From CAKSUT01 sp045542335 (GTDB lineage Bacteria; Bacillota; Clostridia; Oscillospirales; CAG-382), in the NCBI GenBank assembly GCA_045542335.1, contig JAZQKV010000108.1, forward strand, positions 1 through 49,535: a stretch of 49,535 nt of DNA, given 5' to 3'. Numbering within the stretch: position 1 is the first letter of the stretch; each line of letters begins with the position of its first letter. Both the position numbers and the translations under genes were made by a program. Shown here piece by piece: positions 35,138 to 44,366 of the stretch. The notes beneath the pieces are model-generated. The model searched no databases. It was not told the DNA's origin and worked only from the letters and a program-made list of their open reading frames with translations.

Positions 35138-35170
35138 AAGCCCTGCCGGTAAGGTAGGGCTTAAGTTTTC
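35138..35170 (+). terminator. Terminator of deoC
   Basis: AAGCCCTGCC (35138-35147) / GGTAGGGCTT (35153-35162) with loop GGTAA and one G-T pair, then AAGTTTT. Confidence 0.8.
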
Positions 35171-35242
35171 GCTTATCCTTAAATTCAAACATCTGATGCA
35201 TAATTTATACAAATTGCTCGCTAACATTATTATGTCGGGAGC

Positions 35243-35275
35243 TAAAGGGGTGCTTTATCAAAAAGTACCCCTTTA
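35243..35275 (-). terminator. Hairpin downstream of polysaccharide deacetylase
   Basis: TAAAGGGGTGCTTT (35243-35256) / AAAGTACCCCTTTA (35262-35275), 14 bp with one wobble, 12 bases after the deacetylase stop on the minus strand. It is a third copy of the GGGGTGCTTT hairpin family. Confidence 0.65.
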
Positions 35276-35286
35276 AACAATTATAC

Positions 35287-36090
35287 TTAAAACTCATTAA
35301 AACCGGGCTTCAATTCAACAGGTTTGCCATGAGCAGTTATCCACACGGAAATGCCCGATGGGTTATATGCGGTGTGGTAATCAATGCCATAATCAATGCT
35401 TCGGGAAGCCATAACATAATCATAGACCTCAATATTTGTTGCATACCACACTTCTTCTCTGCCGCCGGCGTGCTCGCAGAAGCGTTCCATGTGTTCCCAA
35501 TTATTGTTGTTGTTAAACTCGTAGCTGTGTCCCCAAACATACATCAGCGGCATATTCAGCGCAAAGGAAGGAAGCGCAATTAACTTGTCGAAAAGCTCAA
35601 TTATGTTTGCGTTGTGGTGACAGGTTGAATCCCAGAAAAGAAAATCCTGTGGAAGCTCAAACTTACTTGTTGCAACTGTTGTTCTTGCATATTTCATTCC
35701 GCATTTTGAACAAAGGTCGGCAACTCTTGCATCGGTTTTTCCGTTGGGATAGGACATTCCTCTGACGGTGTAGCCGCACAATGCTTCAAGCTTCTTTCGG
35801 TCGGTGAGAAGCTCGTCCATAATCACATAATCGGGAAGCTCTGTGAGCGTGGGATGAGTGTAGGAATGTGCAGAAACCTCGTGGTTTTTGTAAAGCTCTT
35901 TTACGTCCTCTGCCTTAACGGTTGCATCCTTGCGGCTTTCAAAAAAGCTTCCATTGAGATGAAAGCTTCCGCGTATTCCGTTTTTATCAAAAATGTCAAC
36001 AAGACGGTAGTCGTGAATTGTGCCATCGTCATAGCTCATTGTGAGGCACTTTGTCTTACCGTCTTTCCAAAGATTGTTTCTTATGTTCAT
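35287..36090 (-). CDS. Polysaccharide deacetylase family protein
   Basis: A 267-aa NodB-homology deacetylase. Motif 1 is TMSYDDG with the paired Asp and motif 2 is SAHSYTHPTL with the two His ligands. MSYPNGKTD follows, and a further acidic/His block is VWGHSYEFN. Such enzymes remove N- or O-acetyl groups from carbohydrates. There is no signal peptide, so it should act in the cytosol on imported sugar. ATG 36090 has AAGGAG six bases upstream; the longer frame to 36126 runs through a hairpin and is rejected. It follows the transporter operon after an 84-base gap containing that hairpin. Confidence 0.88.
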   Translation of the reverse strand: MNIRNNLWKDGKTKCLTMSYDDGTIHDYRLVDIFDKNGIRGSFHLNGSFFESRKDATVKAEDVKELYKNHEVSAHSYTHPTLTELPDYVIMDELLTDRKKLEALCGYTVRGMSYPNGKTDARVADLCSKCGMKYARTTVATSKFELPQDFLFWDSTCHHNANIIELFDKLIALPSFALNMPLMYVWGHSYEFNNNNNWEHMERFCEHAGGREEVWYATNIEVYDYVMASRSIDYGIDYHTAYNPSGISVWITAHGKPVELKPGFNEF

Positions 36091-36109
36091 ACTTATCTCC
36101 TTAAATTTA

Positions 36110-36143
36110 ACAGCGGCGAAACTCATAAAAATCTCGCCGCTGT
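36110..36143 (-). terminator. Intercistronic hairpin after second permease pair
   Basis: Perfect 10-bp stem ACAGCGGCGA (36110-36119) / TCGCCGCTGT (36134-36143). On the minus strand TAAATTT follows, a weak tail. It may be a partial terminator or an mRNA processing site between the transporter genes and the deacetylase. Confidence 0.55.
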
Positions 36144-36174
36144 AATTATACCTTATTTGTCGGTCAGAAAATCC

Positions 36175-37212
36175 TTAACCTACGATACCGGAACGTTCAA
36201 TACCCTGAACAAGGCTCTTCTGTGCGAACATGAAGATTACGAACAGAGGCGCAATAACCATAAGTCCGGCGGTGTTGAGAACCGCAGATTCCTGGAGAGG
36301 CGCAGCCGCATAGGAGGTGGAGAGTGACTGAGGCACTGTTACAACCGCAGGAAGAAGATGAGGTCCTGTCGCGGTGAAGAACAAGCTTGTGTAATAGGTG
36401 TCTGTCCACTGCCACGAGAATGCGAACATGAAGATTGTTACCATTATCGGGATTGTAAGGGGAAGAATAATCTGGAAATAGGTTCTGAAAATACCCGAGC
36501 CGTCAACGTATGCTGCTTCTTCAAGCTCATCGGGAACGCCCTTATAGAACTGTCTGAAAATGAAGATGTAAAGACCGTTCTTGAAAGCGATACCGCCAAG
36601 CGAAAGAATCGCAAGAGGCCAGAATGTATTTATCAGGTCAAAGGTCATGGGCTTTCCAAACCAACCGGTGATTGTTTCAATTATTCCATAGAAGTCAAAA
36701 TACTTGAACTCCATGAACATCGCAAGCTGAAGTGTCTTGTGAGGAACAACCATGGTGAGAATTACAAGTCCGAAAAGAAGGTTTCTGCCCTTGAACTTGA
36801 ACTTTGCAAAACCATAACCAACGAACGCACAAATCATTGTCTGGATAAACGCTGAAAGAAGTGCAAGCGTTGCAGAGTTGAAAAGTGCTTCGAGATATTT
36901 GTTCTCGATAAAGATAAATCTGTAATTATCGAGTGTGGGGTATTTCGGAATAAGCTTAACCGTTACGTCAACAAAGTCATCGGAGCTCATGAAAGAACCG
37001 GAAATCTTTGTGAAGAAAGGATAAAGAATTACATATGAAATACCGATAAGGAAAACGTATCTGAAAATTGCAAGAAGCACGGAAACAAGGAATTTCTTGC
37101 TTGCAACTCTCATCTGCAAACGTTTTGTCCAGCTTACTTTGCCCTCAAAATCAACCTTAATTTTCTTGGAGGACGCATTATTCTTGTTAAACTTATTGAC
37201 TACAGAATTCAT
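36175..37212 (-). CDS. Carbohydrate ABC transporter permease, MalG type (second pair)
   Basis: A 345-aa inner-membrane permease with six predicted helices. The N-terminal cytosolic tail of about 60 residues is Lys-rich. The EAA loop, which docks the ATPase, reads EEAAYVDGSGIFRTYFQIILPL, fully canonical. It belongs to the CUT1 sugar-importer permease family. AAGGAGG precedes ATG 37212, and the gene follows its MalF-type partner by 17 bases. It is the distal permease of the DUF5696 operon. Confidence 0.9.
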   Translation of the reverse strand: MNSVVNKFNKNNASSKKIKVDFEGKVSWTKRLQMRVASKKFLVSVLLAIFRYVFLIGISYVILYPFFTKISGSFMSSDDFVDVTVKLIPKYPTLDNYRFIFIENKYLEALFNSATLALLSAFIQTMICAFVGYGFAKFKFKGRNLLFGLVILTMVVPHKTLQLAMFMEFKYFDFYGIIETITGWFGKPMTFDLINTFWPLAILSLGGIAFKNGLYIFIFRQFYKGVPDELEEAAYVDGSGIFRTYFQIILPLTIPIMVTIFMFAFSWQWTDTYYTSLFFTATGPHLLPAVVTVPQSLSTSYAAAPLQESAVLNTAGLMVIAPLFVIFMFAQKSLVQGIERSGIVG

Positions 37213-37229
37213 TTTACTTCCTCCTTAAA

Positions 37230-38204
37230 TTAGTCTCTGCGCTGGTAGAACACATACATCGACATGATACCTGCAACGGCAGCGATGATGAGTATTACCA
37301 CGATAAAGTAGATCCAGGACATTGCAGAAGAAAGCACACGGCCTTCTGCCTGCTCGTAAACACTTGAAATGTAGGACATAACGGAATTTGATTCGCTCGT
37401 GAAGGAGTCGATAACCGTGTAGATCGCATTTACAAGAATCATCGGGGAAATCATGGGGAATGTAATCTTCCAGAAGGTTTCCCAAGCTGTTGCACTTTCC
37501 ATTGTTGCGGATTCATAAATGGAGGGAGAAATAGACTGAAGACCGGAAAGGAAGATAAGCATCTGTACGCCGGAACGGTTAACTATGTCGAAAATGTTGT
37601 TAACGATATTTACAACGTATTCAACAAGCTCAACGCCGACTTCCATGCTTCCCAGGAATGTTGTTACGTCAACGGCATTGATGATTTCTGCCGCCGAGGA
37701 CTGATTTGCATTACCCGTGTCAATTCCGCCGCTTGACATATAGTTAAGCATCGTGTTGGACTGGTCGATTGAATCGATAAGACCGGTTGAAATGATAACG
37801 GGGATAAAGAAGATTGCACGGAAAACAGCTCTTCCAACCATCTTCTGATTGAGGACAATCGCCATAAAGAGTGCGAAAATAACAATGGCAGGAATGTCGA
37901 AAATAAGCTGTTTAATACTTGCAACAAGTATCTGCAAATAAGAGGGGTCATCAAAAATTGCATTGTGGTAATTCTCAATACCCACAAATTCAAGGCTGAA
38001 GCCGCCGCCGGGCATAACCTTCATTGAGTTAAAGCTGAACCAAACCGAGTCGATAAGAATGGGAAGGTAGATAAGCAAAATACCCAGAACGAAGGGCAAT
38101 ACAAACCACCAACCCGCTCTTGCACGCTTAGCTTCAATGGAAGCTATCTTCTTGCGCTTTCCGGTTACAGGTCCAGAAGTTGCTGTTACATTATTATTCA
38201 TCAT
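37230..38204 (-). CDS. Carbohydrate ABC transporter permease, MalF type (second pair)
   Basis: A 324-aa permease with six predicted helices. It differs from the standard: an insertion of about 60 residues rich in Asn/Ser/Gly and acidic helix (LNYMSSGGIDTGNANQ, EVGVELVEYVVNI) lies in the extracytoplasmic loop. Its EAA loop reads ESATMESATAWETFWKIT, without the usual Asp-Gly pair. Coupling to an ATPase may therefore be altered. The start is uncertain among GTG 38210, ATG 38204 and ATG 38201; I used the middle one. It is cotranscribed with its MalG partner. Confidence 0.85.
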   Translation of the reverse strand: MMNNNVTATSGPVTGKRKKIASIEAKRARAGWWFVLPFVLGILLIYLPILIDSVWFSFNSMKVMPGGGFSLEFVGIENYHNAIFDDPSYLQILVASIKQLIFDIPAIVIFALFMAIVLNQKMVGRAVFRAIFFIPVIISTGLIDSIDQSNTMLNYMSSGGIDTGNANQSSAAEIINAVDVTTFLGSMEVGVELVEYVVNIVNNIFDIVNRSGVQMLIFLSGLQSISPSIYESATMESATAWETFWKITFPMISPMILVNAIYTVIDSFTSESNSVMSYISSVYEQAEGRVLSSAMSWIYFIVVILIIAAVAGIMSMYVFYQRRD

Positions 38205-38222
38205 ATACACCTATAACCTTTC

Positions 38223-41200
38223 TTATTTCTTGATGAAGTCCATTGCAGGAACTTCAACACCGTCCACGGTGACAGGCTTTGTGTTATAGTTAAGTAGGAA
38301 GCTTGTTCCGTTGCTGTAAGTTACCTTAACAACTCTTGTGTCAATAACCTCATGATCGGAAATTGTTTCATACTTAACGCCCTTAAGAGCTTCATTAAGC
38401 TTCTTATAGGTTGCAACAAGGTCTTCCTTCCAGATGTTGTATCTGATTGAATAATACTTGCTGAACTCAACAAAAGACTTAAGCTCGGAGGTGTTCTCAT
38501 GACGGTAGGAAAGGATGAAATAGGGATTTGCACCATTTTCGATTGCCTTGAGAACGCTGTATTCAAAGTCACCGTCAAGGTTGATTGCAGTGCCTGCATA
38601 CTCAACATATCCGTGAAGAACCATGCCGAGGAAAGGAACTGCTTCGGAGGCGTATACGTTTTTACTTGAATCAAGGGGAAGATTGAGAATGTGGTCAGCA
38701 TACTTGAGTGTGTAGGAGTTACCTGCGTCTGTCATAACAGAGCCATAGTTTTCATCAAGATACTGATACTGAGAAACAAGGATTTCCTTGGAGTCTTCTC
38801 TTGTAAGGGGATAATCGTCGTTGTGGTCGGAGTTAAGCTCAGAGCCGATTGAACCAACGGAAATTCCTGTCAGACCGAGCGCACCGTAGCTCTTTGCGCT
38901 GTTCTGAATGTACTTTGCAATGGACATGGGAGTCAGGATAAGTATGCCGTCGTCCTCATAGCCCTGATAAAGTGCGCTGTATGTCTTGTGAACTGCGGTT
39001 CTTCCGTCGATTGTCTGAATGGCATCCTTCTTATAGTTGAAGCCATCGAAGCTGCCGACTTTCATAACATAAAGCATTTCAAGGTCGGGGAAAACTTCAA
39101 TGTTGTTTGCGTTTGCATATTCAACGTATTCTTTCATGCCGTTGTTGCCGCCGATTGCCTTGTCAACCTTAACCTTGCTGGGAACGGTTGAGTAAAGACC
39201 GCCGTTATACCAGCCCTTATATCTCACCTTAACATTTGCAATACCCTCTTCGCGAAGCTCATCGAGCATTGTCATGCTGTCTTCAAAGGTGGTAAGAGGA
39301 GTCTGAACGGAAACAGGGAAGCCAAGAACCTTCTGCTGAGTCTTGATAGAACCGAAGTTTTCAAGGTAAAGGGGAATATCGTCGCCCTTGTTCTCAAGCT
39401 TTGTGAGAGTTCCGTTGGTTACAAGGTAGTTTCTGAGAGTTTCAGCCATGCCGCCAACCTTTGTTGTTTCATCAAAGGTGGGAATGAATCTGATTGTGAA
39501 GTTACCTGTGTACTTTCTGTCGGAGGTTACAGACCATGTTGCGCTACCGGTTGTAGAAATACCGGTGAGCTCATAAGAGTCAGAGGGTTTGGGATAGAAA
39601 GTAGCCCTTGTAGAGTTATACTTATGAACGATACCGCCGTGAACTGTGGAGATTTCGGCAAGCGATTCGCCCTCTTCGATGTATGCGACAAAGCCTGCTG
39701 TTTCGGTCTTTGTGGGCTTTGCTTCTTCTTCAACAACTTCCTCTGCTTCTGCCTCAGTTTCTGTTTCAGGCTCGGCTTCAACGGGAGTTTCTGCCTCTGC
39801 TTCTGCTTCTGCTTCAACCTCTTCGCCTTCAGCAGCTTCTTCAGCTTCTGCCTTTTCAGCCTCTGCCTTTTCAGCTTCTGCTGCAGCCTTTTCTGCTTCT
39901 GCCGCTGCTTCTTCTGCTGCCGCTTCTTCAGCAGCTGTCAGATAGATACTTGAAAGCTTTTCATCAAGAGCAGCCTTATCAAACTCTGTGTATTCGGAAG
40001 TTCTTGAGATACCGTATGCAGGAAGACGCATAATTTCCTGATTCTTACCTGTAATCTGATGATAAGAATAGTCGGGACCATACATCTTACCTGTAATTGT
40101 AAGCTCATTTACAGAATCCTTAACATCCTCAAATTCAACAATAGCACCAGAGCCGTCGGGAATGAGAGTGAAGCCTTCAACGTCGCTTGAAGAACCTGCG
40201 CCGAAGAAAGGAAGGAACGAAATGGAGGTTACGCTGTAAGAGGAGGAGTCAAAGCGGATGTCACTTGAGGGGCATCTTACTTTAAGACCATTTTCATCGG
40301 GATAATATTCAAGAGCAACCTTGAACAAAGGAAGAGAAGAAAGGGATGCTTCGTATTCAAGCATACTGTAATCTTCTTCCATGTCATCGAAAGAGTAGTC
40401 GGTGTAGGAAGTGATAAGGTATTCAAGCTTTTCCTTATCCTTTTTACCGGTGTCGCTTCCGAGAACGTAAATGTCATACTTTTCGATTATGGGGAAAGAA
40501 GTGAGAAGTGACTGCTTGGATGTTTCGCTGAAAACATTGTCAAGGGACTTATAGCCATTTCCGTAGAAAGCGAGCATATAGTCATAGGGGCACTTCTGAA
40601 GATAATCGTCATAAATCTTTTTGCCGTCTTCATCGTAGTGGGGCATCTTATCAAGGATAAGCTCCTCAAAACGACTTCTTTCCATCATGTCGGGAACAAG
40701 CACTCTTGCTTCTTCACGCCCCATTGTATATTCAACTCTCAGACCGCCTCTGATTTTCTGCATCTTAATCTGGCTGTTCTGTGCGGCTTCAACGAAGCTG
40801 TACATAATTGTTTCCTGAGAATTGTTGTTATACTTAAGGATAATCTGCGACATAAGCTGCTTCTTAACTTCATCCTTCTTGGCATCTGTGCTCATTGAGG
40901 ACACATCCCAGGGATTACTGAAAAGAATCTGACCTGTTGCCTTGTCAACAAAGGCAATTTCACCGGTCTGTTCAAGACCCCAAAGCTCATACTTCTCTGT
41001 TTCATAATAGAGAGTCATTGTTGCAAGCTTTTCATAGGGGTTATCAAAAACAAGCTTATTGAGGTAATATGCGGAGATTTCATCCGCTGTGGGACCCAGA
41101 ACTTCTTCGGTTTCCTCGTCGGCGTTCTTCTTCTCTGCCGCAAGAACAGAGGTCATTGTGAAAGAAGAAGTGATTCCGACCAACATAAGGAGAGAAAGAA

Positions 41201-41228
41201 GCAATGCAAGTATCTTATTAAGTTTCAT
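38223..41228 (-). CDS. DUF5696 extracellular protein
   Basis: A 1001-aa secreted protein with a signal peptide (about 1-32, ending SVLAAEKK). The conserved DUF5696-type part includes a beta-rich N-terminal half (FTLIPDGSGAIVEFED) and a C-terminal TIM-barrel-like half (VRYKGWYNGGLYS, FPDLEMLYV, GSIGSELNSDHNDDY, VMTDAGNSYTL). It resembles glycoside-hydrolase barrels, but no family catalytic pair can be assigned. Between the halves is a 78-residue Ala/Glu-rich insertion (about 428-506). It shares an operon with sugar permeases, so a role in handling a polysaccharide at the cell surface is inferred. AAGGAGGG precedes ATG 41228. Confidence 0.8.
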   Translation of the reverse strand: MKLNKILALLLSLLMLVGITSSFTMTSVLAAEKKNADEETEEVLGPTADEISAYYLNKLVFDNPYEKLATMTLYYETEKYELWGLEQTGEIAFVDKATGQILFSNPWDVSSMSTDAKKDEVKKQLMSQIILKYNNNSQETIMYSFVEAAQNSQIKMQKIRGGLRVEYTMGREEARVLVPDMMERSRFEELILDKMPHYDEDGKKIYDDYLQKCPYDYMLAFYGNGYKSLDNVFSETSKQSLLTSFPIIEKYDIYVLGSDTGKKDKEKLEYLITSYTDYSFDDMEEDYSMLEYEASLSSLPLFKVALEYYPDENGLKVRCPSSDIRFDSSSYSVTSISFLPFFGAGSSSDVEGFTLIPDGSGAIVEFEDVKDSVNELTITGKMYGPDYSYHQITGKNQEIMRLPAYGISRTSEYTEFDKAALDEKLSSIYLTAAEEAAAEEAAAEAEKAAAEAEKAEAEKAEAEEAAEGEEVEAEAEAEAETPVEAEPETETEAEAEEVVEEEAKPTKTETAGFVAYIEEGESLAEISTVHGGIVHKYNSTRATFYPKPSDSYELTGISTTGSATWSVTSDRKYTGNFTIRFIPTFDETTKVGGMAETLRNYLVTNGTLTKLENKGDDIPLYLENFGSIKTQQKVLGFPVSVQTPLTTFEDSMTMLDELREEGIANVKVRYKGWYNGGLYSTVPSKVKVDKAIGGNNGMKEYVEYANANNIEVFPDLEMLYVMKVGSFDGFNYKKDAIQTIDGRTAVHKTYSALYQGYEDDGILILTPMSIAKYIQNSAKSYGALGLTGISVGSIGSELNSDHNDDYPLTREDSKEILVSQYQYLDENYGSVMTDAGNSYTLKYADHILNLPLDSSKNVYASEAVPFLGMVLHGYVEYAGTAINLDGDFEYSVLKAIENGANPYFILSYRHENTSELKSFVEFSKYYSIRYNIWKEDLVATYKKLNEALKGVKYETISDHEVIDTRVVKVTYSNGTSFLLNYNTKPVTVDGVEVPAMDFIKK
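39712..39945 (-). repeat. Ala/Glu low-complexity tract inside the DUF5696 gene
   Basis: About 78 codons encode runs of AEEAAAEAEKAAAEAEKAEA type, then Glu/Thr/Pro/Val mixtures and KPTKTE. The plus strand reads as repeats of GCTTCTGC and GCTTCAGC-like units. It is a helical or extended charged linker inserted between folded halves of the protein. Confidence 0.85.
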
Positions 41229-41246
41229 TTTAATTCTCCCTCCTTA

Positions 41247-43484
41247 TCACATTCGGTACGAAAGCTCAACAACGATATTGTAAACAAAGGAGAACACCTT
41301 ACCTACAAGAGTTGAGAACAATACGCCAACGAACATTATAAATGCCATACCAACAATTGAAGCAAGGCTTGTTACAACGTTCTTAAACAATGAATAATCG
41401 TGAATAACCATCATTCCGAAGAACAACAGGAATCCAACCCAAACAAAGGCAATCTTTGTGAACATGGAGCAGAAGCCAACCTCTGCAGAAGTTATAAAGT
41501 TGGAAGCGAATGTTGTTGCGATGATGAATACAGGGAGAGGATAAAGTGAGTAACAAGTTGTTACATAAATATCCTTAAGGCTGCCCTCGCCGTCAAAGAG
41601 AGTTGTAAGACACCAGTTTGCAACTGTCCAGAGAGCAACGGGGAGGAATATGGAGCAAATCTCCATGATGAAGTTAACGGGTTCGGGATTAGGTTCCATG
41701 ATGTAACCGCGACCGATTGCCTGGTACATATAGGAAAGAATTGTTATTGCAAGAATAAGGGTTGCGCCCTTGGGGGAAGCTCTGTGTTCATGCTTGATGT
41801 CCCAGAAGCCGTCAAACGGGTGGAACGAGGTGTGCATACCGTAAATGAACTCACTCCAAAGCGAACGCTTCTTGGAAAGCTTCTGTCCCTTTTCGTTGAA
41901 CTTTGCAGAATAGCCAAAGAACTTTGCAAGGCAAACACAAGCGATAACAATAACAATAGGAACAAGAATGATGAACTTCTGAATATAGAGCTTTCTCACT
42001 TCCTGATAAGCCTCGGAGTAATTTGTAGTATCATAAGCATACTTATAATAACTCATGGCTTCTTCAAAGGTGGAAATCTTGTTTTCATCATCATCGGACA
42101 TTGCACTTGCTTCACGGAAGATTGCCTTTCCGATTCCGACATAGGACATATCGAAATTGGAGTTTCTCTGGAGAATATCCTGCCAGAAGTTCTCGGCATC
42201 GGTGTATCTTCTTTCGCGGTTAGCAAGAATTGCGTCGTTAAGAAGGTCGCCATAGGAGGTACGCTTCATAACGGTGATGTTCTTGTTCTGCTTATCAAGA
42301 AGAAGCATATTTGTTCCCTGATAGTCGATAGCTTCAATCTGCTGGATATTACCAAGCTGGTTACCCTTGTCACCGAAAGCAAAGAGAAGTCTTCCCTCTT
42401 CATCATATGTGAACACTCTCTGACGCTTTGCGTCGATGATGGACCACATACCGTTGGGTCCGAGAGCAACGTCGGTGATTGTGGAGGGTCCGACGATTTC
42501 AAGCTTTGCGGTCTTGTTGTTGTTTACATTTACTTCACCGGACGGAGGATAGAAGCCGGTACGCTTCATAACGTCTGTTCCGTCGGGAGAAAGCTTTTTA
42601 ACGGGGGCATATGTTCCGTCCTTTGACTGGGAGGAAATTGCCTGCTGCTGCTGGGAAGCGGCGATTGAAGAAGTTGTTACATATATAAAGCCGTCTTCGT
42701 CGATGTTGATGTTATTAAACTCGGTGGAAACGGTTTTGATTGAACGTCTTCTCTGCTCTTTTGTCTGGAAGTTTCTCCAGATAATGTCCCATGCGCTTGT
42801 CTTTGCAACCTGCGCACCGATGAATCCGAAGAAAGATCCGTCGGGGTTCATTGCAATGATACCCTGGTTGGTGTACTGACCAACAACGTACATTCTTCCA
42901 ACGTTATCAACTGCAACGCCCACAGGCTTAAAGATATGGTCTTCATTGAAAACCTCGGATTCAGGCTGATAAACAGTCTTTGTGAAGGTGGGGTTTTCAA
43001 TATCGGTGATGTCGAACACAAGAACACGGTTCTTGTTGGAGTCACAAATATAAAGTGTTTTGGAATCAAAAACTTCTGTTGCATTCTTTTCGGCATCAGC
43101 ACTTGGTGCAGGATAAACGAAAACGGATGCAGGAGAATCAAGGGCATCGGGAACGCCCCATTCGTTTACAAACTCGGTGATTGTGGTGAGGTAATTATTG
43201 TTTTCGTCGATAACAACAATCTGCTTACCCTTTTCGTCGGCAATGTAAACCCAACCCTGTCTGTCAACAGCGATGTCAACAGGATCAACAAGTTCAACAT
43301 CGTTTCCGATTGTGTCGGAGTCAATAACCTCGTAAGGAACATATGCGTGAGGGGACTCAACATATTCGCCGTCGATGTCGTATGTGTAGGTTGAATAAGG
43401 AATAATAGCGCCTGCCGGAATTGAGCCAAGCACCAGAATGGCGCAGACTGCAACCAGGAGGACTCTGATAATATTCTTTTTCAT
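41247..43484 (-). CDS. NHL beta-propeller - YIP1 family membrane protein
   Basis: A 745-aa protein. A signal peptide (1-26) precedes an NHL/SMP-30-like beta-propeller (about 50-410: VDIAVDRQGWVYIAD, GVAVDNVGRMYVVG, INIDEDGFIYVTT). A TPR-like helical segment follows (about 415-495), then a membrane helix (about 503-525) and a C-terminal YIP1 domain with five or six membrane helices (about 570-745). The architecture recurs next to DUF5696 and sugar permeases in clostridia and paenibacilli. The propeller faces outside and may contact the binding protein or substrate; the YIP1 part may act as a membrane assembly factor. AGGAGG precedes ATG 43484. Function is unproven. Confidence 0.82.
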   Translation of the reverse strand: MKKNIIRVLLVAVCAILVLGSIPAGAIIPYSTYTYDIDGEYVESPHAYVPYEVIDSDTIGNDVELVDPVDIAVDRQGWVYIADEKGKQIVVIDENNNYLTTITEFVNEWGVPDALDSPASVFVYPAPSADAEKNATEVFDSKTLYICDSNKNRVLVFDITDIENPTFTKTVYQPESEVFNEDHIFKPVGVAVDNVGRMYVVGQYTNQGIIAMNPDGSFFGFIGAQVAKTSAWDIIWRNFQTKEQRRRSIKTVSTEFNNINIDEDGFIYVTTSSIAASQQQQAISSQSKDGTYAPVKKLSPDGTDVMKRTGFYPPSGEVNVNNNKTAKLEIVGPSTITDVALGPNGMWSIIDAKRQRVFTYDEEGRLLFAFGDKGNQLGNIQQIEAIDYQGTNMLLLDKQNKNITVMKRTSYGDLLNDAILANRERRYTDAENFWQDILQRNSNFDMSYVGIGKAIFREASAMSDDDENKISTFEEAMSYYKYAYDTTNYSEAYQEVRKLYIQKFIILVPIVIVIACVCLAKFFGYSAKFNEKGQKLSKKRSLWSEFIYGMHTSFHPFDGFWDIKHEHRASPKGATLILAITILSYMYQAIGRGYIMEPNPEPVNFIMEICSIFLPVALWTVANWCLTTLFDGEGSLKDIYVTTCYSLYPLPVFIIATTFASNFITSAEVGFCSMFTKIAFVWVGFLLFFGMMVIHDYSLFKNVVTSLASIVGMAFIMFVGVLFSTLVGKVFSFVYNIVVELSYRM

Positions 43485-43498
43485 GTATCTTTACCTCC

Positions 43499-44365
43499 TT
43501 AGTCTTTCATACCGGATGTTGCCATTGTTTCAATAATGTTACTCTGGGTGATAACGAATACTGTGATAGGAACGAGCATCATGATAACTGTGGAAGCTGC
43601 AGCCGCACCGGAACGAACAATACCGCCGGCAAGAATCTGCTGAATCGCATAGTTAAAGGTCTTGAGCTCTTCACTGTAAATATAAACGGAAGTACCGCTG
43701 TTCCAGAGTCCCTGGAAAGAGTAAACGATAAGTGTAAGCCAAGCGGGCTTAACCATCGGCATAACAATGTTCCAATAGATGTTAACTTCGCTTGCACCGT
43801 CAAGACGTGCAGACTCGATAACAGCATCGGGAACTGTTGTTTCCATAAACTGCTTCATGAGGTAGAGACCGAGGGTACTACCGAAAGCAGGGATAATGAG
43901 TGACCAATATGTATCAACCCAACCGAGAGCAGACATAAGGATGAAGTTTGAGATACCTGCAACAGTTGTATGGAACATGAGGGAGTAGTAGATAAGCATA
44001 AACATTGCTTTTCTACCGGGGAAGTTGATTTTCGTAAGAGCATATGCAGCCATGGACGCAAGGAAAAGGTGTCCGAAAGTACCTGCAACTGATACGAAAG
44101 CGGTGTTGAAGATATATCTTGAGAAAGGAACCCAGGATGTGCTCATGAGCATGAACAAATCCGCAAAGTTTTTGAATGTTGGGTTTCTAACGAAGAAACG
44201 AGGGGGGAACATCCAAAGCTCATCAAGAGGCTTCAACGACTGAGAGACGGCGTAAACCATCGGCAAAAACATGAATGCACCGAAAATGATAAGTATAACG
44301 CTTATACCAATATCGCCACCGGCAGAACGGTTAAGTGCATTTCTTTTTATCTTAAATTTTCCCAT
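43499..44365 (-). CDS. Carbohydrate ABC transporter permease, MalG type (first pair)
   Basis: A 288-aa CUT1 permease with six membrane helices. The EAA loop is VIESARLDGASEVNIYWNIV, with the Asp-Gly pair present. Its ATG lies one base after the stop of the partner MalF gene, so translation is coupled. It should form a heterodimeric channel with that gene product and depend on an ATPase encoded elsewhere, since none is in this window. Confidence 0.92.
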   Translation of the reverse strand: MGKFKIKRNALNRSAGGDIGISVILIIFGAFMFLPMVYAVSQSLKPLDELWMFPPRFFVRNPTFKNFADLFMLMSTSWVPFSRYIFNTAFVSVAGTFGHLFLASMAAYALTKINFPGRKAMFMLIYYSLMFHTTVAGISNFILMSALGWVDTYWSLIIPAFGSTLGLYLMKQFMETTVPDAVIESARLDGASEVNIYWNIVMPMVKPAWLTLIVYSFQGLWNSGTSVYIYSEELKTFNYAIQQILAGGIVRSGAAAASTVIMMLVPITVFVITQSNIIETMATSGMKD

Positions 44366-44366
44366 A

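Noticed and set aside
39527..40033. Long open frames on both strands over the Ala/Glu tract
   Set aside because: Repetitive GC-rich codons leave all frames open; only the minus-strand DUF5696 frame continues into conserved domains on both sides.
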